A stretch of 64,000 nucleotides of DNA from Perognathus longimembris pacificus (lineage: Eukaryota > Chordata > Mammalia > Rodentia > Heteromyidae): NCBI RefSeq assembly GCF_023159225.1, contig NC_063166.1, positions 46,555,149 to 46,619,148 of the forward strand, given 5' to 3'. The position numbers and the translations under genes are program-made. Each line of letters starts with the position of its first letter. Within the stretch, counting starts at the first letter, position 1. Of the stretch, positions 57,123-64,000 are shown in pieces. Under the pieces are notes generated by a model. That model had not been told where the DNA came from. It saw only the letters and a program-made list of their open reading frames with translations, and made no database searches.

Positions 57123-58013
57123 CCTCCCATAGCTGTTAGTGTAGTTTAGTTAGGTTTGTCAAATTTCTCCAGTGTGATCTAACTCTCGGGGATGGTTCTA
57201 TTTACCTTCTTGTCTTCAAATCCTCAGGGCTATTTAATTTATAAAAATTAATGCAGCAAATGACATTCCAACAAACAGATTCCAAATGCTGTGTCCCCAA
57301 CTAACAACCTCAGATGGGTGCTGGTGGTAGAATATTTCCTACCCTTGTTGCCATAGCAACATTAAGTGAGCTTCCTTCTTTAAACCCTCTGCCAGAGCCT
57401 TGTTTTCTAAAACCGGCTCTGATCATCACCCTTCTCAATCAGTAGCCTTTCATGACTCCCTGATAACTCCAGGGTAAATTTGTTAGTGCAAAATTTTCAA
57501 GCCATAGTCTTGTCTTATTCTGGATGGACAACTCCCGTCCCAGCCATGTCCCAAATCTTTGGCTTAGGCCATCTGTCCCTTCATTTATCCATCTCATTTC
57601 TTGGTTTAGTATGTCAGATTGACTAGAAAGTCCTATCACATCTACATAACGATTACAGCTACTGTGTAACCTGCAGCAACGGTCTATCATGTGCCAGGAA
57701 TGGATGTTTTCAAATGTTGCATTCACTCTAATCCTCACAGTCTCTATTCCACAGATGCAGCAACTGGGACTGGTTTACGTGGGTTTTTCCAAATTCATGC
57801 ATCTCAAATTCAAATATGTTGGATTCTTGTTCTTTCAACCGCCATGCATTCCCTGGCTCATGTATTTATTTCTCCATGTCAATTATCACCAAATACAAAG
57901 GCTTTTCCATTACTCAATTAAAAGTGAGACTTTACTCTTCTGAATTGTTATCAGAATTATGCTATATCTCTGCAAGACCACAGATTGCACCATGTTTTAA
58001 TGTATTCAAGTGA
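57123..58013. other. Unique DNA with L2 and MIR remnants and an X-box-like site
   Basis: 57410-57600 resembles L2 in forward orientation (TCTGATCATCACCCTTCTC, CCTTTCATGACTCCCTGAT). 57660-57790 resembles an inverted MIR (CATGTGCCAGGAATGG, TAATCCTCACAGTCTC, CCACAGATGCAGCAACTGG). An RFX-type palindrome lies at 57347. Overlapping open frames of 65-99 residues have no domain. Confidence 0.6.
57347..57360. promoter_or_regulatory. RFX X-box-like palindrome
   Basis: GTTGCCATAGCAAC fits the X-box consensus GTNRCC-AT-RGYAAC bound by RFX factors and is palindromic except at one base pair. It lies in repeat-poor DNA. Binding and function are not shown. Confidence 0.5.
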
Positions 58014-58024
58014 CATGTCTTCTT

Positions 58025-58684
58025 TTTTTTCTTTATTGTCAAAGTGAAGTACAGTGGGGTTACAGTTTCATATGTAAGGCAGTGAGTACATTTCTTGTTC
58101 AACTTGTTACCTCCTCCCTCATTTTCCCCCACCTCCCCACTTCCCTCCCCACCTCCCCCAATGAGTTCTAAAGTTGGTTTACACCAAATGGTTTTATAAG
58201 ATTGCTTTTGGAATCCTTTGTCTCTTGATTTTGATATTCCCTTTCTCTTCCCTAGTCCTAATATACATATATACAGTATCCATGGTACTAATAAGATCAG
58301 ATACAATGATAGCAAGGGTAGAACCACTGGAAGGGAATATGAGAGAAAAAGAAAAAAGAAAAAAAAGGGTACAATTTCACATGGCATGCTGAAAATAATT
58401 ACAACAATGATATACCACTTGTTTCTATAACATGGAGTTCATTTCACTTAGCATCATCTTATGTGTTCATACGGGCATAGCTATTGGACTTTTGTGATCT
58501 TCTGCTATAACTAACCTAAACATGTACTAATTATTCCCTATGAGGGAAACCATCGAGTCCATGTTTCATTGGGCATGGCTCACTTCACTTAGTATGATTT
58601 TTTTTCCCAAGTCCTTCCATCTCCTTACAAATGGGGCAGTGTTGTTCTTTCTGCTAGAGGCATAGAATTCTATTGTGTATATGG
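58025..58684 (-). mobile_element. 5'-truncated L1 tail
   Basis: Inverted L1-B-like 3' UTR (TTTATTGTCAAAGTGAAGTAC, a C-rich run 58111-58160 opposite the G-tract, TGGCTCACTTCACTTAG) running into the last codons of ORF2. Duplications CATGTCTTCTT at 58014-58024 and 58685-58695. Confidence 0.92.
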
Positions 58685-58695
58685 CATGTCTTCTT

Positions 58696-59842
58696 GTACT
58701 TATTTCTCCACTCAATAGTTTAGCAAGTTGTATTAGTGTTATTAATACTTAATTAACATCTATTAAATGTAATAAGTAACAGGGGATTTGCTAGTTACCT
58801 AGTAGGTTTTAATAAAAGAATTCTTGCCCTCAAAAGAACATGCAGTGTACTAGAGCTGAGAAGCCAAAACATTGAATACACTGAGACAATAAGAAAAGTG
58901 AAGGTTGTTGGCAGCTGGCATGGCTAAGAAAGGAAACTGTCAGCTAAGACAGGATGCAGAGAAATCAGAAAAATCATTAATGAAAGTAGGGAGGAATGAT
59001 TTTCTAGACTGGGGAAAAGTCAAGGCTCCAAATTTAAAGCACAGAATGTTGACCAAAACCTGAATGAAGTCATTCAATGACACAGCATAGAATTGGACAG
59101 CTATCTATCTATGTGAATGAAGTGCACAGGGGACCCTGAGGTTAAAATGCTTTGGAGAAGCCACTGAAGTGGAAAATGGCATATCAAGGTGTGAAAGGAG
59201 GAAGGAAGGGTCAGATTCTTCAATACTCTATAATATTCTACTGAGCCCCCATGTCCTGTGCACAGATAGGGAAGGCAGTCTCTTACAGAATTTAAATCAG
59301 TGACTTCTACATATCAGTTTCCCGGGATTATTTATTCTTTCAGAAGTGAAACACCGTGGCACTCTGGGTTAATATGTCTATAACTAGCAATCGTATCTTT
59401 ATTGTATTATAAATGTTGGTCTTAATTTACTCCAGTCTACACTGCCCAACACAAGCAGTATAAGCAACTAACTCCTTAATGCTAGAAGAGAAAGTTCAGT
59501 CTTAACAGTGGAGATTCAGCCTTGCCACTGGATCTCTCCTGGACTGACAAGACTAACTTTTGTCTTTTCCTAGGATGGCAAGTGGTATTTCCTCCAATCT
59601 TTACAATTTTGTGAAAATCTTGAGTCTTATAGGGTCTAGGTTTTCATAGTCATCATAGTCAGAGCTCAACATTAGTAAACAGAGTTAAACCACAGATGAA
59701 GACTTCCAAGATACTGAAAACATCTGGATTACAATTTCCTAACAGGGCCAGTGGACATTCCTTCCACTTTATGTGCTGAAATAAAGACTTTGGGTTCAAA
59801 AATAAATAAAAAAGAATAAATAAATAAATAAACAAACAAACA
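58696..59842. other. Unique DNA
   Basis: No gene or older repeat is recognised. An AAAT/AAAC-rich stretch lies at 59800-59841 just before the next SINE. Confidence 0.4.
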
Positions 59843-60038
59843 TGGGCTGGGAATGTGGCTTAGCAGTAGAGTGCTCGCTTAGCATGCATGAAGCCCTGGG
59901 TTCAATTCCTCAGCATCACATAAACAGAAAGAGCTGGAAGTGGAGCTGTGGCTCAAGAGGTAGAGTGCTAGCCTTGGGCAAAAAGAAGCCAGGGACAGTG
60001 CTCAGGCCCTGAGTCCAAGCTCCAGGACTGGCTAAACA
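59843..60038 (+). mobile_element. IDL-Geo-type dimeric SINE, old copy
   Basis: GGGCTGGGAATGTGGCTTAG, GGGTTCAATTCCTCAGC, GTGGAGCTGTGGCTCAAGAG and CCTGAGTCCAAGCTCC. Its right half keeps GTGGAGCTG, the form of the composite SINE, instead of GCGGCGCTG. A (CA)n run (60046-60069) follows the tail. Confidence 0.88.
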
Positions 60039-60045
60039 AATACAT

Positions 60046-60069
60046 ACACACACACACACACACACACAG
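60046..60069. repeat. (CA)n microsatellite
   Basis: About 12 CA units in the SINE tail region. Confidence 0.93.
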
Positions 60070-60668
60070 TTCATGGTGCCTAATATATTTCTTTGAGTAC
60101 ATGAACTATTTAATTTTTATTTCCTGAGATACAGAGTGAGTTAGGAAATCTGTCTCCTGAATCATTTACCTTCTCATTGCAACCACACTATTTTCTTTTA
60201 TAATTACTGCAGCTTTCACTGCAGAGTATGTAAGAAATTCTCAATCTTTTCTTTTCAGTTGGTATATTTTTAACTGTCCTCAATCCAACTCGGACCTTCC
60301 CAAATGGCTATGTTGAGCTCTTGATAAGTGCTGCCAGCTGGAAATGACCATTTCAACTGTGAAGTAAGACTTTTGGTGCAGGAATTGCTTTGACAGTTTA
60401 GATAGAAAAGAACTGTCAAACTTTTCATTTTCAGGCTACAGGGTACAAGATGTTTCAGGACTGAAGTTTGGTGTTCCTTTTGAATTCATTTGTCACAACC
60501 TCTACTAATCCAATGTCCAAGAGGACTTATCTTCCAACGTGTGACACACGATTGCCCTTGGCCTTTCTAAGAAGACTCCATGAGGTTTTAGCAATGCCAT
60601 GTAGAATGATTGTGATGTCTTTGCTGAATTGGAAATCTGCAAGGTTCCTACACTAGGAAGGAAAATTT
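60070..60668. other. Unique DNA
   Basis: Non-repetitive. TCTTTTCTTTTCAG near 60246-60259 looks like a splice acceptor, but no convincing exon follows. A 62-residue frame at 60468 has no domain. Confidence 0.4.
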
Positions 60669-60681
60669 ATTTTTATTTTGT

Positions 60682-60909
60682 TTTTTTTGTTGTTTTTGTT
60701 TTGTTTTGTTTTGTTTTGCCAGTCCTGTGGCTTGAACTCAGGGCCTGAGCACTGTCCCTGGCTTCTTTTTGCTCAAGGCTAACACTCTGCCCTTTGAGCC
60801 ATAGCACCACTTCTGGCTTTTTCTATACATGTGGTGGTGAGGAATCATACCCAGGGCTTCATGTATATGAGGTGAGCACTTTACCAATAGGCCTTATTCC
60901 AAGCTCCTC
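60682..60909 (-). mobile_element. IDL-Geo-type dimeric SINE, old copy
   Basis: Inverted dimer with a TTTTG-expanded tail; duplications ATTTTTATTTTGT at 60669-60681 and 60910-60922. The head is diverged (AATAGGCCTTATTCCAAGC). Confidence 0.9.
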
Positions 60910-60943
60910 ATTTTTATTTTGTAAGTTGGTGTCAATTAATAAT

Positions 60944-61343
60944 TGTAAGGGTTGTAGAAAGGAGACCTCCATGTGGTTGCTCAAGCAGAACAGAGTTTAT
61001 TAGCAGAATGGAATCACCTTCCCCTTGAGCACAGGAGATGCAGTGTACAGAGAGGGGATTTATGGCAGGGGGAAGAGAGAAGAGGTTATATAAGGAGAGG
61101 GTGAGGCAGAAGTGTGGCCTCAGGAGAGGCCAAAAGGACCTCAGTGCCTAGGAACCTCTCACTATCTGAAGGAGGCGTGACTGGGGCAGATAAGGAAGTG
61201 ACCTCAGAGCCTGGGTGACCTCCCACTGCCTCTAAGTGTGTCAGTTACCTGGGTTACAGGTGCTGGGTGGGGACTTCTGGAGTCACCAGTGTACCAAGGA
61301 AGAACAAAGGGGAAGGGCTATTTTTTCCCAGGAAGACCTAACA
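60944..61343 (-). mobile_element. Solo ERV LTR (400 bp)
   Basis: Read on the minus strand it begins TGTTAGGTC and ends CCCTTACA, with the 5-bp duplication ATAAT on both sides (60939-60943, 61344-61348). TTATATAA at 61086-61093 is a plausible TATA box and AATAAA (plus-strand TTTATT at 60996-61001) lies about 90 bp downstream, as expected of U3-R order. No internal retroviral sequence is present, so it is a solo LTR left by recombination. The class is not certain. Confidence 0.82.
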
Positions 61344-61499
61344 ATAATAATATTGAAAAGGGATGGGAGACCACACCTTCATTGGAGAAGAGAGGCTATG
61401 TGTGAATGATGTTGTTTCCAGATGTTTCCAAGGAAGAGGCAGAGTTAAGTTCATGGTCTTTCTTTCTTTCTTTTTCTTTCTTTTCATGTTTATTTGTTA

Positions 61500-62085
61500 T
61501 TTATGTCAGGTTTGTCTTTTGTATTTAAATTGTATTGTAAAGGTATTGTTCAGAGAGGTTACAGTTACATAAGTAATGTTTTTACTATCCAGTGGATTGA
61601 CTTGTAGATTTATAGACAAATTCTAGTTATTACAAATAAGGAAAAGCATGGAGCCTATGTTTCTTTGGGTCTGGCTTACTTTGCTTAATATATTTTTCTA
61701 CATCTTTCCATTTCCTCTCCAATGAGGCAATGTAATTCTTTCTGTTTGAAGCATAGAATTCCATTGTCCATATATACTATATTTTATTCATCCATTCATC
61801 CACTGAGGGGCATCTAGGTTGATTCCATATCTTAACTATGGTAAATAATGCTGTAATGAATATGGTTGTGCTGGTGGCACTAGTGTAGGCTAGCTTGTGA
61901 TTATTTGGGTAAATGCCCAGGAGTGGGATTGCTGGTTCCTAGGTGAGCTCTATGTTTAGTTCCTCAAAGGAACCTCCATACTGCTTTCCGGAATGGTTGA
62001 ACAAGTTTACGTTCCCACCAATAGTATAGTAGTGTTCCCTTTTGGCCACAATCCCACCAGCATCTGACATTATTTCTGCCAGACA
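61500..62085 (-). mobile_element. 5'-truncated L1 tail, older
   Basis: Inverted: GAGGTTACAGTTACATAAG, TGGGTCTGGCTTACTTTGC, ATAGAATTCCATTGTCCATA, TCCACTGAGGGGCATCTAGG and TGGTTGAACAAGTTTACG. It covers the L1 3' UTR and the C-terminal end of ORF2. Diverged; no target duplication identified and the left edge is approximate. Confidence 0.85.
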
Positions 62086-62249
62086 CTTGAAAAGTTCTTC
62101 TATGACAAAATTTAATCAAATATAGCGAAGAATTCATCATTAAATAAGTCTATGAAATTAAAAGTAATGTTCAAATAGTCTTATCTATTACATTAATGAA
62201 TAAATAATTAGGTAATGAGTGTATATAGACATAGAATTCCTTGAATATT

Positions 62250-62810
62250 TGCCGGGCTTTGCTCTACCCCCCATCCACTTGGGGGTCCTGGACTTCTCTG
62301 CCTCTTCCGTGTGTGGTCCTCTGCCGCTCTCTCACATCCCCCTGGCCAGTAGGGAATTAACTGCGGGAGCGGAGGCCATGGGTAGCCTCGGTTGGCGTGT
62401 GGTCGAGAGATGCCCCATACCTGCCAAGGAAGACACGGGCACGTGGGTGTCCCGGAGAACTCTCAAAGGATGTTCTGGTTTATTCAAGGGAGGGGATAAC
62501 AGTTATACCAGCAGAGATGAGGAGGAAAGGGGCTATTAACGATTGGCTAATGGACTGTTGTCCATCATGGTGATGTCACGGAACTTCCTCTATGGGCGGA
62601 GACCACAGCCCCCCAAGGACAGGGTCTCTGGGGTCTCCGCCATTACACATGTGGCCAAGCTGAGAGGCAGGGGCTGCTTTGCTTCCCTTCCGCTTGAAGC
62701 CAGAAGGTGGGAGTGGCTACCTTCCACACTGCCCCAGGGCTAGGGGAAGCAGCGTTTTGGGAGCGCTCTCATCGCCCTTCCCCCTTCAAGGCCAAGCTGA
62801 ATCCCCAACA
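62250..62810 (-). mobile_element. Solo ERV LTR (561 bp), class II-like
   Basis: Minus-strand termini TGTTGGGGATTC and GCCCGGCA with a perfect 6-bp duplication AATATT (62244-62249 and 62811-62816). Six-base duplications and a TGTTGGG start are typical of class II (beta/IAP-like) LTRs. Much more GC-rich than its surroundings. AATAAA (complement of 62479-62484) and an upstream GGTATAACT TATA-like motif are on the minus strand. Open frames across it on the plus strand (106, 66 and 70 residues) are incidental. No gag, pol or env sequence is present. Confidence 0.88.
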
Positions 62811-62816
62811 AATATT

Positions 62817-63064
62817 CTGCATATTCATCCCACTTGCAAAGATCCTTTCAACCTCTTAATTCTCAGATTTTCACATGGAATATTAAAATAGTCATGACAA
62901 ATTCCACTACAACTTTCAAATAGCTTACTATATTTTTCTTATCTTATTGCATTTACTAGAACTTTTCAAGCAGTGTGAACATGAGAGAAGCAAGAGAACA
63001 TCCTTGCCTTCGTCTTAATTTTAAGATAAATTTCTTAACATATTAACATTAATTCCAAAAACAG
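62817..63064. other. Unique DNA
   Basis: AT-rich, nothing recognised. Confidence 0.4.
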
Positions 63065-63270
63065 AACCATGTGCTAGTGGCTCATAATTATCATCCTAGC
63101 TACTCAGGAGGCTGAGATCTGAGGATCACAGTTAAAAGTCAGCCTAGGCAGGAAAGTCCATGAGACGCTTAGCTCTAATTAACCACCAGAAAACTGGAAA
63201 TAGAGTTGTGGCTCAAAGTAGTAGAGAACTATCCTTGAGCTGAAGCCCCATGACCAACAACAACAAAATG
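63065..63270 (+). mobile_element. 7SL/tRNA composite SINE
   Basis: TGTGCTAGTGGCTCATAATT, TCCTAGCTACTCAGGAGGCT, AGTCAGCCTAGGCAGGAAAG, then AGAGTTGTGGCTCAAAGTAG and a shortened right end (GAAGCCCCATGACC) with a CAACAACAA tail. Confidence 0.9.
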
Positions 63271-63664
63271 GAAGTTAATTTTATAAATAACTTTTTCTGA
63301 CATTTATTGATTGATTCATATATTATTTCCTCCATGGTGTCTAATGTGACAGATTTCTTGACAACATTGAAATAAATGTACTTAATCACAGTATACTATG
63401 TGTATTGTTATACTGATCTCTCAATAGTTTAATAAAGATTTTTGTTTCACTGTTGGAAAATAATGAATGATCCAAATACTATTTTATAGGTACAGCTACC
63501 AGTAAGATTATATCAATATTATAATAGTTTTATAAAACTCAGAAATCTTATAATTTATGTTCTGATAACAATTTAAAGTACCAATCAAGAATCTAGTCAC
63601 TTAGCCCCTTTCACATCTGCAAAAACAGAGATAACAATGCACCTATCTCATATGATTTTTGTAT

Positions 63665-63865
63665 ATGTGCCAGTCCTGGGGCTTGAACTGGGGACCAGGG
63701 CACTGTCCTTGAGCTTTTTTGCTCAAGCCTAGTACTCTACCACTTGAGCCACAACTCCACTTCCAGCTTTTTGCTGGTTAATTAGAGATAAGAGTCCCAT
63801 GGCTTTTCTGCCCTCACCAGCTTTGAACTACAGTCCTTAGATTCCAGTGTCCTAAGTATGGTTTT
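63665..63865 (-). mobile_element. 7SL/tRNA composite SINE
   Basis: Inverted: GCCAGTCCTGGGGCTTGAAC, CTACCACTTGAGCCACAAC, GCTGGTTAATTAGAGATAAG, TTTTCTGCCCTCACCAGC and GATTCCAGTGTCCTAAGTA. The 7SL head is truncated. Confidence 0.87.
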
Positions 63866-63942
63866 TGAATATTATGTATGATGTCTCTACTATGTACTTG
63901 CTAGAGTTTGTGGTGACTTATAAGTGCTCAATTACTATGTGA

Positions 63943-63944
<2 letters not shown>

Positions 63945-63985
<41 letters not shown>
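63945..63985. repeat. (CA)n microsatellite
   Basis: About 20 CA units with one CAAACA interruption, close to the window end. Confidence 0.97.
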
Positions 63986-64000
63986 TTGAAAAAATACAAA

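Noticed and set aside
56807..57132. Long Glu/Arg-rich or Phe-rich frames suggesting a coiled-coil or membrane protein
   Set aside because: Caused entirely by the compound GA/GAA array.
60246..60262. Polypyrimidine plus CAG resembling a splice acceptor
   Set aside because: No open frame with recognisable protein, no matching donor, and such sites are frequent by chance in AT/CT-rich DNA.
62219..62891. GC-rich cluster of plus-strand frames (106, 66 and 70 residues) resembling a CpG-island gene start
   Set aside because: The interval is a solo LTR with TG/CA ends and a 6-bp duplication; its signals are on the minus strand.

Overview
This is eukaryotic, mammalian DNA with no prokaryotic-style genes, most likely from a geomyoid rodent (kangaroo rat, pocket mouse or pocket gopher). 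The window holds 15 dimeric SINEs of about 200-220 bp. Their left half is a tRNA-Ala/ID-like monomer (GGCTGGGGATAT..GCCTAGTGGCAAGAG) and their right half a second tRNA-like monomer ending CCAGGACTGGCC plus an A tail. As I recall the literature this matches IDL-Geo, a SINE reported only from Geomyoidea, so the placement is a recognition from memory and not a search result. Rodent-type L1s, 7SL/tRNA composite SINEs, MaLR-like LTRs, MIR and L2 remnants fit the same picture.

I find no functional protein-coding exon. The window reads as intergenic (or deep intronic) DNA built from nested transposons. Layout: 0-2.5 kb old sequence and one dimeric SINE; 2.55-9.69 kb a full-length L1 (L1-A) with a perfect 14-bp target duplication, two nested SINEs and frameshifted ORFs; 9.8-22.6 kb SINEs, simple repeats and unique AT-rich DNA; 22.6-30.1 kb a second, older full-length L1 (L1-B) of another lineage with an unrelated 5' UTR; 30-46 kb mostly 5'-truncated L1 tails in minus orientation, composite SINEs, an ancient L1 and a MaLR-like LTR; 46.56-47.03 kb an intronless, broken copy of OOEP (a maternal KH-like gene), the only trace of a cellular gene; 47-54 kb unique DNA with MIRs and a run of dimeric SINEs; 54.2-56.7 kb a MaLR-like LTR split by an L1 (L1-C) with a twin-priming inversion that was itself hit by a SINE; 57-60 kb unique DNA with L2 and MIR remnants and an RFX X-box-like palindrome; 60.9-62.8 kb two solo ERV LTRs with matching short target duplications; then composite SINEs to the end.

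The window gives a readable insertion order: SINEs sit inside L1-A, one SINE sits inside L1-C which sits inside a MaLR LTR, and a 23-bp remnant of a SINE tail sits inside L1-B. Most interesting are the OOEP retrocopy, the twin-primed nest, a 0.4-kb L1 tail flanked by a 50-bp direct repeat, and the right monomer shared by two SINE families. I found no new multi-gene system, CRISPR array, tRNA gene or operon.
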